From Sphingobacterium kitahiroshimense (GTDB taxonomy: Bacteria > Bacteroidota > Bacteroidia > Sphingobacteriales > Sphingobacteriaceae), in assembly GCF_025961315.1 (NCBI RefSeq), contig NZ_JAOQNK010000001.1, forward strand, positions 4,278,001 to 4,342,000: a stretch of DNA of 64,000 bases, in the 5' to 3' direction. The notes under the pieces are model-generated. The model made no database searches. It was not told the origin of the DNA and saw only the letters and a list, made by a program, of their open reading frames with translations. Below, in pieces: positions 17,956-27,900 of the stretch. Each line of letters opens with the position of its first letter. Position 1 is the first letter of the stretch. Made by a program: the position numbers and the translations under genes.

Positions 17956-18495
17956 ATGAAACAGATACAGATAGATGAATTGCACTTTGAATTGATGATT
18001 GATGAAAATCAGATTCAAAAACGGATACGTTTGATTGGCGTTGATATTAATCATCGTTATGAAGATAAAAATCCAGTATTTATTGGTGTCTTAAATGGCT
18101 GTTTCATGTTTATGAGCGACCTTTTGAAGCAGGTTGTAATTCCTTGTGAAATGTCTTTTGTAAAACTATCTTCTTATCAGGGTACCAACCAGGGGGAAAT
18201 GAGTGAGCTTATAGGTTTGGGTATAGATCTTAAAGGAAGGGATGTTATTATTGTAGAGGATATAGTAGAGTCAGGTAATTCATTAAAGCATACCATAGCC
18301 TCCATCGAAAAGCAGTCACCATCCAGTGTAGTGGTATGTACGCTATTGTTAAAGCCTGAATGTTTACAAAATGATTTTGAAAACATTCAGTATGTAGGCT
18401 TTGAGATTGAAAAAGAGTTTGTTGTTGGCTACGGTATGGATTACAATGGTTTGGGACGAAATATCCCACATATTTATAAAAATATTGTTATTTAG
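17956..18495 (+). CDS. hpt: Hypoxanthine phosphoribosyltransferase
   Basis: A 179-residue type I phosphoribosyltransferase that makes IMP or GMP from hypoxanthine or guanine and PRPP. The PRPP loop reads VIIVEDIVESGNS (residues 97-109); in most homologues it is ED(I/V)xDTGxT, so the catalytic-base position is Glu105 rather than Asp. The ATG follows the stop of the GT51 gene without a gap, so the two are co-translated. Its stop codon overlaps the stop of the convergent tag gene. Confidence 0.9.
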   Translation: MKQIQIDELHFELMIDENQIQKRIRLIGVDINHRYEDKNPVFIGVLNGCFMFMSDLLKQVVIPCEMSFVKLSSYQGTNQGEMSELIGLGIDLKGRDVIIVEDIVESGNSLKHTIASIEKQSPSSVVVCTLLLKPECLQNDFENIQYVGFEIEKEFVVGYGMDYNGLGRNIPHIYKNIVI

Positions 18496-19052
18496 TTTCT
18501 GAAAGTACAAGAATTAAGGTGATCGTTGACCATCCCTACAGCTTGCATATAGGCATAGCAAATGGTAGATCCAAAAAACTTAACACCTCTTTTTTTTAGA
18601 TCTTTAGAAATTAAATCAGATTCTAAGGACGTAACTGCGGTGTCCTTTTGTGTTAGGATGTTGTTTTCAATCCGCTCCCGATTGGGCATAAATTGATAGA
18701 GATATTCATAGAAGCTACCAAACTCCTCTTGAATTTTGATAAAAATTTGGGCGTTTGTTATTGATGTTTCAATTTTCCGACGATGGCGGACAACTCCCGT
18801 ATTTGTTAAAATGTGCTCTACATCTTCAGGAGTGAACTTTGCCACAGCTTGTACATCAAAATCTGCGAATGCCTCCTTGTATTGGGGCCTTCTTTTCAAT
18901 ATGGTAATCCAGCTTAATCCAGCTTGCGCAGATTCCAAAATCATAAATTCAAAAAGGGTTTTGTCATCCTTAACCTGTTTACCCCATTCCAAATCATGAT
19001 ACTCCATATACAGCGGGTCGTTCCCGCACCATAAACATCTTGTTGTTGACAT
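18492..19052 (-). CDS. tag: DNA-3-methyladenine glycosylase I
   Basis: A 186-residue base-excision glycosylase that removes 3-methyladenine. The N-terminal zinc-binding start TRCLWCGNDPLYMEYHDLEWG and the segment SAQAGLSWITILKRR are typical of Tag. Its length matches the E. coli enzyme. It converges on hpt; the two stop codons share bases 18493-18494, leaving no intergenic space and no terminator hairpin. Confidence 0.96.
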   Translation of the reverse strand: MSTTRCLWCGNDPLYMEYHDLEWGKQVKDDKTLFEFMILESAQAGLSWITILKRRPQYKEAFADFDVQAVAKFTPEDVEHILTNTGVVRHRRKIETSITNAQIFIKIQEEFGSFYEYLYQFMPNRERIENNILTQKDTAVTSLESDLISKDLKKRGVKFFGSTICYAYMQAVGMVNDHLNSCTFRN

Positions 19053-19156
19053 CTGTTCGTTTTTAATTTTGGTTGAAGTTAAGAAAAGCGTTTGTAATGT
19101 TTTTTTTCTAAGCCAATTTTTATCATAACTTTACAACTCTAAAGAGTTTCAAAGCG

Positions 19157-20116
19157 ATGCAGGTGAAGTTAAGCTACATTATTCAGTTTATTTTTTTCAT
19201 TTTTTTATCTTTTGCCCATAATGCAAAAGGACAGGAGACTGTTGATTCGATAAGCAAGATTTCCATTGATTCTGTAACGATCTCAGATACTTTGGCTGTG
19301 AAACAAGTTCCAAAAGGACAGGAATTGCTCCATCCATCTTTAATACGGCCCTATCATATCGTAGAAATTGTTGGCGATGAAATTATTCTTCATAATTTGA
19401 ACTCATATGCTGTTACACAATATTTTAAAACAAGTGATCTAAAAGGTAAAGATAAAGTACATGTTGGCATATTAAAATATGAACGGAAAAGGTGGGTATT
19501 ATTTACAAGTCTATTTCTTTTTTTAGCATTTGCAATAGTTCGGTTTTTCTTCTCTTCAGATGTAAAATTAATTGTATCTGCATATTTTAATGAACGAATT
19601 ATTGTACAAGTAAGTAAAGAAGATACCATATTAACCTCTTGGCCGTTTATCTTTTTATACCTACTGTTTTCTTTAGCACTAAGCTTATTTGTCTGTATAT
19701 TTTATGCATACATCCTACAACGATTTAACTTCTTATCTTTTACCAATTATTTAAAAATATCAGCGATCATAGCAATAATATTTGCTTTAAAAATAGGATT
19801 TATAAGGTTTATAGCGTTTGTTTTTGAAATACAGCGATTAGTGAAAGAATATGTTACAATCTTATATTTAATTTACTTTAATTCATTGTTATTTTTACTG
19901 CCAGTAGTGCTTGTAGTAAGTCTTGTACCTTTAGAATATCTGTCTTATATCTTCAGTTTCACGGTAATCATCGGTATACTGCTGTTTTCTTATCGTTTTT
20001 TACGGACAGCGCTAAATGTTGTCTCTCAACAGCAGTTTTCAGTTTTTTATTTAATTTTGTATCTTTGTTGCCTAGAAATAGCACCTATTTTAATATTGGT
20101 GCGACTACTAAGCTAA
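19157..20116 (+). CDS. DUF4271 integral membrane protein
   Basis: A 319-residue protein with a signal peptide (residues 1-25), a periplasmic stretch of about 80 residues and six or so membrane helices from residue 115 on. This is the DUF4271 family, whose function is unknown. In many Bacteroidota it directly precedes hemD, as here (12 nt), which hints at a link to the porphyrin pathway or to envelope processes, but that is inference. The mRNA has no clear Shine-Dalgarno. Confidence 0.85.
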   Translation: MQVKLSYIIQFIFFIFLSFAHNAKGQETVDSISKISIDSVTISDTLAVKQVPKGQELLHPSLIRPYHIVEIVGDEIILHNLNSYAVTQYFKTSDLKGKDKVHVGILKYERKRWVLFTSLFLFLAFAIVRFFFSSDVKLIVSAYFNERIIVQVSKEDTILTSWPFIFLYLLFSLALSLFVCIFYAYILQRFNFLSFTNYLKISAIIAIIFALKIGFIRFIAFVFEIQRLVKEYVTILYLIYFNSLLFLLPVVLVVSLVPLEYLSYIFSFTVIIGILLFSYRFLRTALNVVSQQQFSVFYLILYLCCLEIAPILILVRLLS

Positions 20117-20128
20117 TTAAATGATAAT

Positions 20129-20899
20129 ATGCAAACTTCCGACGTAGAAAGAGCGAAAAAGGTAAAAAGTATATTGGTAACCTTGCCAAAGCCTGAAAAT
20201 GATAAGTCACCATATGCTGCATTAGCACTGAAGTATAATTTAAAACTTGATTTTAGAGGTTTCATCCACGTAGAGGGTGTTCCAGCACGTGATGTAAGAA
20301 AAGATAAAGTTAATCTTGCTGATTTTACGGCTGTTATTTTTACAAGCAGAAATGCTGTAGATCATTTCTTTAGAGTCTGTGAAGAAATGCGTTTTGAAGT
20401 GTCTTCTGAGTTGAAATATTTCTGTATTTCTGAAACGATAGCTTTGTACCTTCAAAAGTATATTCAGTATCGTAAGCGTAAAATTTTCTTTGGAAAGCAA
20501 ACAGCTAAAGATTTAGAAGACGTTCTTAAGAAGCATAAAGACGAAAATTTCTTATTTCCTTGTTCAGATGTCGCAAATGAAGAGACAAGTAAGTGGTTGA
20601 AAGAAAATGGCTATAAATTTACACCTGCTGTTCTTTTTAAAACAGTGGTAAGTGATTTATCTGATCTGAAGGATGTTTTTTATGATGTCATCGTATTCTT
20701 TAGTCCTTCTAGTGTGCAATCTCTGTATGAGAATTTTCCAGATTTTAAACAAAATCAAACCAGAATTGCTGCATTTGGTGGAAGCACACAACAAGCATTA
20801 CTTGAGCATGGCTTAGTTTTAGATATTCCTGCACCAACACCTAAGGCACCTAGTATGACAATGGCGGTTGAGGAATATATAAAAATGGTAAATAAATAA
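20129..20899 (+). CDS. hemD: Uroporphyrinogen-III synthase
   Basis: A 256-residue HemD-family protein that closes hydroxymethylbilane with inversion of ring D on the route to haem and sirohaem. The two-domain fold is recognisable from KSILVTLPKPENDKSPY (start of domain 1), AVIFTSRNAVDHFF, and the second domain VIVFFSPSSVQSL..RIAAFGGSTQQAL. HemD is poorly conserved, and assignment rests on the FTSxNAV and FFSPSSV motifs. It forms an operon with the DUF4271 gene; other hem genes are not in the window. Confidence 0.88.
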   Translation: MQTSDVERAKKVKSILVTLPKPENDKSPYAALALKYNLKLDFRGFIHVEGVPARDVRKDKVNLADFTAVIFTSRNAVDHFFRVCEEMRFEVSSELKYFCISETIALYLQKYIQYRKRKIFFGKQTAKDLEDVLKKHKDENFLFPCSDVANEETSKWLKENGYKFTPAVLFKTVVSDLSDLKDVFYDVIVFFSPSSVQSLYENFPDFKQNQTRIAAFGGSTQQALLEHGLVLDIPAPTPKAPSMTMAVEEYIKMVNK

Positions 20900-20903
20900 A
20901 AAT

Positions 20904-20930
20904 ATCATTATCTCAATTTGAGATGATGAT
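20904..20930 (+). terminator. Hairpin after hemD, possible terminator
   Basis: Arms ATCATTATCTCA / TGAGATGATGAT (one wobble pair) with a 3-nt loop, 4 nt after the hemD stop. No T-run follows, so it may stabilise the mRNA end rather than terminate. Confidence 0.4.
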
Positions 20931-21029
20931 CGAAATAAGGCTTAAGACGAAGTTTGATTGAATACTGAAAAGTTATTTGTAATTCTCTATATGTTTTTAT
21001 TCAGTAATATTAAGATGATAATATAAAAT

Positions 21030-21049
21030 TAAATGACAAGTGTCATTTA
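21030..21049. promoter_or_regulatory. 20-bp palindrome upstream of the JmjC-like gene
   Basis: TAAATGACA, AG, TGTCATTTA is a perfect inverted repeat with a 2-bp centre. It lies 134 nt before the GTG start in a 283-bp gap, so it could be an operator. The TGACA/TGTCA half-sites resemble those upstream of dnaK and of the DUF2975 cassette. Confidence 0.45.
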
Positions 21050-21182
21050 GTTATTTAGAATATTTCTACTAACTTGTGAGCTAAATTAGTACTTTAGCAG
21101 GAGTGATTGTTTTTAATCATGGCATAAGTTTAAGTAGAAATATTTTTTTTAAGTTTGTAGTAGTTGTAAAAACAGATAGCTT

Positions 21183-22049
21183 GTGAAATTAAAACCAGTT
21201 GATAGTATCTCAGGAATAACTCCAAAAGAATTTGTAAAAGATTACTTAAAAAAAGGTCAGCCTGTAATTATTAAAGACTTTATAAGTAAGGATAGTGCAT
21301 GTTGGGATAAATGGAGTTACGATTATTTCAAGGAAATTGCAGGTCAAGAGCAAGTAGATGTGTATGGGCGTGAAGAAAATTCTCAAAATCATGCTGCAAG
21401 TCCTCCTGTTGGGAAAATGACTTTGGCAGAATACTTAGATAAAATAAGTGCAGAACCTACCGAGCTACGGTTGTTCCTTTTTAATCTGCTGAAGATTAGA
21501 CCAGAACTAAAAAAGGATGTTATTTATAACGATGTGACCGGTGGTAAAGTGATTCAATGGTTACCTTACTTATTTTTTGGTGGAGAAGGGTCGTCAACAA
21601 GAAATCACTTTGATATTGATATGTCACATGTGTTTATTTCCCAGTTTCAAGGATCTAAGCGGATCTGGTTATTTCCAAATGATCAATCTGATTTATTGTA
21701 CAAATTACCCTATAATTTTCATAGTATAGCCAATCCTAAATACAGTACTGAAGCTGAATATCCTGGATTACAATTTATAAAAGGCTATGAAGCGGTTATA
21801 AATCCTGGAGATACGTTATATATGCCGGCAGGGTGGTGGCATTATATCCAATATGATACGGAAGGTTATTCCATCTCAGTTCGGGCTTTAGCAAATACAT
21901 TCTCTGAAAAATTAATTGGTGCCCGCAATTTGTTCATCACCCGTTATTTTGATGATGCTATGCGTAGGATCTTTAAAAAGAAATGGTTGGATTATAAGAT
22001 AGAAATGGCAATAAAACGAGCGCAAAAAGCGATTAAAAAATTAAAATAG
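21183..22049 (+). CDS. JmjC/cupin-like Fe(II)-dependent oxygenase
   Basis: A 288-residue cupin_8/JmjC-type protein. Predicted iron ligands are His142 and Asp144 (NHFDIDMSH) and distal His220 (MPAGWWHYIQYD). Bacterial members hydroxylate proteins or ribosomal residues using 2-oxoglutarate; the substrate here is unknown. The start is GTG at 21183, giving MKLKPVDSISG, since no in-frame ATG precedes the conserved N-terminus. It stands alone, convergent with the AddB-like gene and separated by a terminator. A 20-bp palindrome lies upstream. Confidence 0.85.
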   Translation: MKLKPVDSISGITPKEFVKDYLKKGQPVIIKDFISKDSACWDKWSYDYFKEIAGQEQVDVYGREENSQNHAASPPVGKMTLAEYLDKISAEPTELRLFLFNLLKIRPELKKDVIYNDVTGGKVIQWLPYLFFGGEGSSTRNHFDIDMSHVFISQFQGSKRIWLFPNDQSDLLYKLPYNFHSIANPKYSTEAEYPGLQFIKGYEAVINPGDTLYMPAGWWHYIQYDTEGYSISVRALANTFSEKLIGARNLFITRYFDDAMRRIFKKKWLDYKIEMAIKRAQKAIKKLK

Positions 22050-22065
22050 TATATTTTAATTGATA

Positions 22066-22105
22066 AAAAGAGCTCCATCCGACACAAAAGGGTGGAGCTC
22101 TTTTT
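22066..22105. terminator. Bidirectional terminator between JmjC-like and AddB-like genes
   Basis: Arms AAAAAGAGCTCCA and TGGAGCTCTTTTT are perfectly complementary around a 14-nt loop. A-rich and T-rich flanks serve both convergent genes. Confidence 0.88.
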
Positions 22106-22117
22106 ATGATATTGCAT

Positions 22118-24994
22118 TTATTCTTCGTCTTCTTCGTCGATAGCGTTTTTGTAAAATAAAGTATAAGGATCCGAATCGTATATTTTTGCTTTTGGATCAT
22201 GTCTAAAAGGAATTTCTGGATTGAAGATCTCTTCCAAAGTAGCTTTTAGAAAGGAAATAAATTCTTTTTTCACTTCTGCAAGATATACTGTTTCTAACAC
22301 TTCTGATTTGGCGTAAAATAAAGTTCCTTCTTCCCTCATTTTTCGAGCAACATACAGATTAGGTTCTATTCCGATACGTCCTGTTACCTGCTCATAGACA
22401 TACGTATAAAATAAAGTTTGCACCAATGCTTTATTCTCCGTGTTTTTGATAAACACTTTATCCAATGACTTAAAATTGACTTCGTCCGCGCCTGTTTTAT
22501 AATCAACAATACGTATTTTGACTGTTTTATCTTTTAATAGCACTTCGTCCACGCGGTCAATAATACCGTATATACGTACATTTTCCTCTTTCCCTTCAAC
22601 CTCGATAGGTAAATCCATGATATAGTCTTCATCATTTTCCAATTCAATGATTTTGATGCCAATAAAGTGATCGATGTCATGTTGAACCAGTAATCTGACA
22701 TATTCAGAAGAAATCTTATGCATGATCCGCTGAAGACTATTTAGCGAATTTAGTCCCGTGCCTTCCAATTGATATAATTCAATTATTTCGGCAATAATTA
22801 AAGCATCTACTGTCTGTAATGATTGCTCTAATTTTCCTATAGGTACAAATTTTGCTGCACCTTTGAATGGTAGATAGACTTTTTCCATCACGTTGTGAAT
22901 AACAGTACCCAAATTGTTCATTTCAAATTCTTGCGAGATACTGGGAGGTTCTTTAATCTCAGCTACATATTTCAAGAAAAATTGTAGGGGAGATTGTAAA
23001 TAAGTCGTGAGCGCGGTTGCAGAAATTTTTTTCTTATTAGTAATGAAATCCGAGCGCAATTTATCCCAAATTTTTCCTTTTTTGTCAATGATAACTTCAT
23101 CTTGATCAGGTAAAAAGGTAATATTTTGCTGTTGATTATGTTTTAAAAAATTGAACTTGCTTTCAAACTCCAGCTGTTTGATAAAGCGGCTTTCCTCTCC
23201 AGATGAACTGTCGCTAACAATACCATTATAGAGCAGATGGATCTCGGTACTGTATTGAAAATGACGATAGAACAAATATGCGGAAAGCGCGTCCTGGTTC
23301 TCCAGAATTGGTAATCCATAAGCCTGTCTTAGTGAATTGGGGATGAATGTTGGAGAGCTAGATGTTTTAGGCAATATACCCTCATTTGCACCTAAAACAT
23401 AAACGTGGTCAAAATTGAGACAACGACTTTCTAAAAGCCCCATGATCTGCAGTCCTTCAAGTGGATTACCCTCGATTGCCGAATTGATATTTGCAATTGC
23501 TTTACTGATTAGTCCAAATTGAAATGGTAGGCTTAGCGGTTGAAGCGATTCTAGGCCTAAATTAAGCTGGTTTAAAGTCTTTCTTACTTCAATCAATAAG
23601 TTGCTGTCAATCTGTTTTATTCGATCTTCCTGTGCTAGATTTTGCAGTAGATTATCAATGATATGAATCAATATAGCAATTGCTTCCTCTATCCTTACAA
23701 TGGGGTGGAAGAAGTGTGCTAAACTTGAACTTTTGAAGGAAAGCTCTTTGATTTCTACTTCGAAAAGTTGTTTATCTGATATAAGCTTTTGAATGTCCAA
23801 CTTTTCCTCTTTAGACACATTGGTCAATGGGTGATTGATAAATGTCTCAATCAGTGTGTATGGAATTTTATTTTTTTTCTGATGTGTGATGAGGTGTTGT
23901 ACCTCCATCCACAATTCTATAATGCCGTAGATGGGAGATTGAGTCAAAGGAAAACCGGTGGTAATATTAGGTTTCACATCTGGAAGACTTTGTAATAGCG
24001 ATACTAGTAAAGATTCATCTGCCAATAAGATAGCAGAAGATTTGCCTTCCTTTTCATTATTTACTAAAATATCATGCAATAATTTGGTTTGCGATACATT
24101 TCCGGTTGCGGAATAAAGGTTTACATCTGAATAGCGATTGCCAATAACATTTGAACTTTCACCTAATGCATTTTTCAATCCGCTTTCAAATATGTTACGA
24201 CGAATAAATAATCCTGCCTCTTGTTGTTTGTCATCTAAATAGTAAGCATCTGCATCAAAATAGAATAATGCCAAACCTGCATCTTGCCACTTTTTGAATA
24301 AAGTAGCTTCTGCTTTGCTCAAAGCATTGAATCCGACAAAAATGATTTGTTTATACTGTTGGTGGAATGTTTGGTTTTTTGCTTTTCCATCCACAATATC
24401 ACGGTAGATGGTCGGCATATTTGTCATTTTTTTAACTTTTAATTCTTCTTTAAACGACCGATATAGCACCGGAAGACGTCGCCATAACTTTAAAAATCGT
24501 TCTTGTACAGCAGTATGACCTGCTATGGAAAATGATTGCCAAAATTGACGGATAAAATCCTGCTGTTCTGCAGTGAAATGTTGAAACTGTAAATCAATTT
24601 GGGTATTGTCAAACAATTCCATAAAGATTTCGTCTATGTCAACAAGATCATAATCCAGCTGTGAAAAATCACTCAATATGGTTTCTGCTATTGGGTAAAA
24701 CTCTTCTAAGGTCTCCGCTTCATGACCTTCCTTGGCGAGGAGTTCATTGTGTAAATGATAGAGAATAAAAAATTGTGCAATAGGTGTAGCCTCAGACAAG
24801 TTAGTGGACAGACGAAAAAATTCTTGAATGGTAAAAAATTGTGGTGACCAAATTGCTTGACCATATACCTCAGCTAGATGTTGTTTGAGGTACGTAATCG
24901 GTCTCTTATTATTGAATATTATAGCAGTTTCGTGTAGATCTTCTCCAAAACGATTTTTCAAATCGATAGCGACGTCTTTTAAAAATGGATTCAT
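22118..24994 (-). CDS. AddB-like PD-(D/E)XK nuclease subunit
   Basis: A 958-residue protein with an inactivated-looking helicase-like N-terminal region (no intact P-loop visible) and a C-terminal PD-(D/E)XK nuclease domain with IVDYKTG near residue 830. It lacks the four-cysteine iron-sulphur cluster seen in Firmicute AddB. With the next gene it should form a dimeric AddAB/RexAB-type helicase-nuclease that processes double-strand breaks for RecA. The start lies 3 nt after the AddA-like stop, so the two are translationally coupled. The C-terminus is acidic (DEEDEE). Confidence 0.85.
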   Translation of the reverse strand: MNPFLKDVAIDLKNRFGEDLHETAIIFNNKRPITYLKQHLAEVYGQAIWSPQFFTIQEFFRLSTNLSEATPIAQFFILYHLHNELLAKEGHEAETLEEFYPIAETILSDFSQLDYDLVDIDEIFMELFDNTQIDLQFQHFTAEQQDFIRQFWQSFSIAGHTAVQERFLKLWRRLPVLYRSFKEELKVKKMTNMPTIYRDIVDGKAKNQTFHQQYKQIIFVGFNALSKAEATLFKKWQDAGLALFYFDADAYYLDDKQQEAGLFIRRNIFESGLKNALGESSNVIGNRYSDVNLYSATGNVSQTKLLHDILVNNEKEGKSSAILLADESLLVSLLQSLPDVKPNITTGFPLTQSPIYGIIELWMEVQHLITHQKKNKIPYTLIETFINHPLTNVSKEEKLDIQKLISDKQLFEVEIKELSFKSSSLAHFFHPIVRIEEAIAILIHIIDNLLQNLAQEDRIKQIDSNLLIEVRKTLNQLNLGLESLQPLSLPFQFGLISKAIANINSAIEGNPLEGLQIMGLLESRCLNFDHVYVLGANEGILPKTSSSPTFIPNSLRQAYGLPILENQDALSAYLFYRHFQYSTEIHLLYNGIVSDSSSGEESRFIKQLEFESKFNFLKHNQQQNITFLPDQDEVIIDKKGKIWDKLRSDFITNKKKISATALTTYLQSPLQFFLKYVAEIKEPPSISQEFEMNNLGTVIHNVMEKVYLPFKGAAKFVPIGKLEQSLQTVDALIIAEIIELYQLEGTGLNSLNSLQRIMHKISSEYVRLLVQHDIDHFIGIKIIELENDEDYIMDLPIEVEGKEENVRIYGIIDRVDEVLLKDKTVKIRIVDYKTGADEVNFKSLDKVFIKNTENKALVQTLFYTYVYEQVTGRIGIEPNLYVARKMREEGTLFYAKSEVLETVYLAEVKKEFISFLKATLEEIFNPEIPFRHDPKAKIYDSDPYTLFYKNAIDEEDEE

Positions 24995-24997
24995 TTC

Positions 24998-27900
24998 TTA
25001 GTTTTTTGCTTGTATGATAACCTCTACTAAATCATTTGACTTGGCGTAAAATAAAAATCCTTTCACATTTTTATACCCCAATTCTTCCAAAGTTTTGACA
25101 TATTGTTTGACTTGCTTCTGATGTGACAGCGCTTCGCTCTGTGTAAATTTAAAGTCTAATACGATTGTCTCTTCTTCACTTGTGAAAACTTTATCAGGAC
25201 GTAATGTTTCTCCTTTAGCAGTAATAATAGCCGATTCATTCCAAATTTTGAAATTCCCAGTTAACCATTTATTAATCTGTTGGTGTTGCCAAATTTGGTT
25301 GACTTCATGTAAAATCGCTGACTTTTCTGAAGGTGTAAATATTCCTTCAGAAATATATTGATTTATAATACCATCAATTTCGTCTTCAGAAGTTATGATC
25401 GACATAATTTCGTGAGCCATTACACCATATTGGGACGCTTTATCCAATAGCAGGATACTGGTGATAGTGCGTTGTGATGATTTATCAAAGGCTTTATCCA
25501 ATTCTTTTGAAATCGGGTATTGCTGTAAGGCAATTTTGCCAACTTCAATCTTAGTGCTTTTTTCTCTACGAATAACATGGTCGATATGCAATTCGTTGTC
25601 GGTAAGTGTAAAGGCTCCATTATTGCTGTCAAGCACTTGATAAACAATATCACTGATTAAATCATTTTTTACATCCATTCCCATTATCTCTCCCGTTTTT
25701 TTGTCAACGATTTGCTTAAAAGCAGGAGCCGATATATAAAGATGTTCTATTGCTCGGGTTGTCGCCACATAAAATGTATTCAGGGCATCCATATAATTGA
25801 AAACCATCTCTTCATAATATTTTTGATAGAGTGTTGATTGCCCTAAAGAAGAGGTATATTTTATGGGCGCCTTTCCAATAATTTCAAGAGCTGTACCTTC
25901 CGTATCTATCCAGAAGTTTCCGTTGGTCATACCATCTAGTGTCCAACTGCAGAAAGGAATCATAACGACATCGTAAGCTAAACCTTTAGATTTATGTACA
26001 GTGGTTACCTCAATGGCATCCACTTTGCCCGAAGAAGGAAGTACCGCCTTCACCCCATCTTCATCCCAAAAGGTTAAGAACTGGTTAATTCCGCGTTCCC
26101 CATTTGCAGAAAAATTAGCGATCATATCTTTGAATGCAAGAATATAAGGCAAATGTGGGTTGTGTAATGAGGTTAAACTATAAACTTCTATAAGTTTTTC
26201 AACGAGGTGAACTAAGGGTAATTTTTGCCAATTTTCCCAATTTTCAATCAGATCCTTAGGGAGGTCCTCATTTAAATTAAGAACATCATTTTCCTTAAAT
26301 TTCAACCAGACTTCGGCATTGAAATTTTGCTCTTTTTGAATAATATGATAAAGATGTGTGATTTTAGCTTTATATAAAATGTGCTTATCCGTATTAAAAA
26401 CAAATGCTTTTAATGTTTCGATCAACAGCTGAATACCTTCGTTAGCCTCTAATGCCAGTGCGTCTCCAGAGATAACTTCAAAATGTAACTGTTTTTCATT
26501 TCTATAATTCATTAATTCGTGGATAATCAATCGCGCCTGTTTATTCGATCGTACAAGGATTCCGATTTGATTAGCTTGGTATCTGCCCGAAGTAATCCAT
26601 TCTTCAATCTGTTCACATAAGGAAGATACAGTAAGATTTTCAACTTGTGAGTTTCTTCTCACGTTATTTTCTACATCAAAATATTTGATGGTAATAGAAC
26701 CCTTTTGTGATTCATCTAAGACCTTTGCTTCTGGAACCTTTTGTGACGCACCATCGTAGGCTTTATTAATCATGTGGTCATATCCCATTTCCTGCCACCA
26801 TGTTTGTCCTTCCGTAGTAAGATTAGTAGCAATATGTTCATTAAGTAACTGTTGGATATGATCAGGTACTGTCTCAAATAGGTAATTATTGAAATGAATA
26901 ATATTTGGAAGACTTCTATAGTTTACATCCAGCGAGCCATTCTCAACAAGTTCCTGTAATTCCTGCTCGTTTGAAATATGAAAGGCATCTGCTACTTGTT
27001 TTTCAGCCTGTTCCAATAGTATTCGCCAATCTCCATTTCTCCAACGGTAGATACTTTGTTTAACATCACCAACGATTAAATGCTCGGATAATTCTCCCGA
27101 TGCATTCCCAAGGGCATTAATCAATAAAGGACTGTAATTTTTCCACTGAATGCGGGAAGTGTCCTGAAACTCATCGAACAAGAAATACTGATAGCGATTC
27201 CCAATCTTTTCCCAAATAAAAGTAGGATCTCCATGTTGATCTAGCCCAAGCTTATTCAATTGGATCTGCGCATCGGAAATTAATTGTGCATTATTTTCCT
27301 TTCGCCATTGCGCTAACAAATCACTCATTTCTTTTAAAAGACGGAGGTAGTAGAAATTCTTTTGGAATGCCTCATATGTGATATAAGTACTTAATTTATC
27401 CTGTAATATTTTGAAATTTTTTAAGATAGGTAAAAGTGCCTGCTGTAGTCCGTAATTAACTTCTTTTTTGCCATCTAAAAATGCATCTTCCTTATCTAGG
27501 AGCTCTACATATTTACCAATGATCTCCTGTAGTTTAGAAGTACTTTGTTTGAATACGTTGTTCTTTGAATTAGAAAGCGAGTAAATCGGATTTCTACTTT
27601 TTCCTTTTAAGTCAGCAGAATCCATATTTAATGCCTTAAAAGTATTTGCAAAACTTTTTATTTCCTCATGAACTGCTTCTAGGAATATTTTTGTAAAGTT
27701 TTCAATTTCTTTATTTAAGGTATTGAACACTTTATCCGAATCTTGCGATAGGAGGTGTTTGTCAAACTCTTTAAAGTTTTCAGAAAATATCTCATTCGCT
27801 AGATTGGTTAATTCACGACGATAGTTCCAGTTTTCATTATTTAAAATTTTCTTTTCCGCATATTCAATAATCCATTCCAATAAATCAGGGCGTTGATCCA

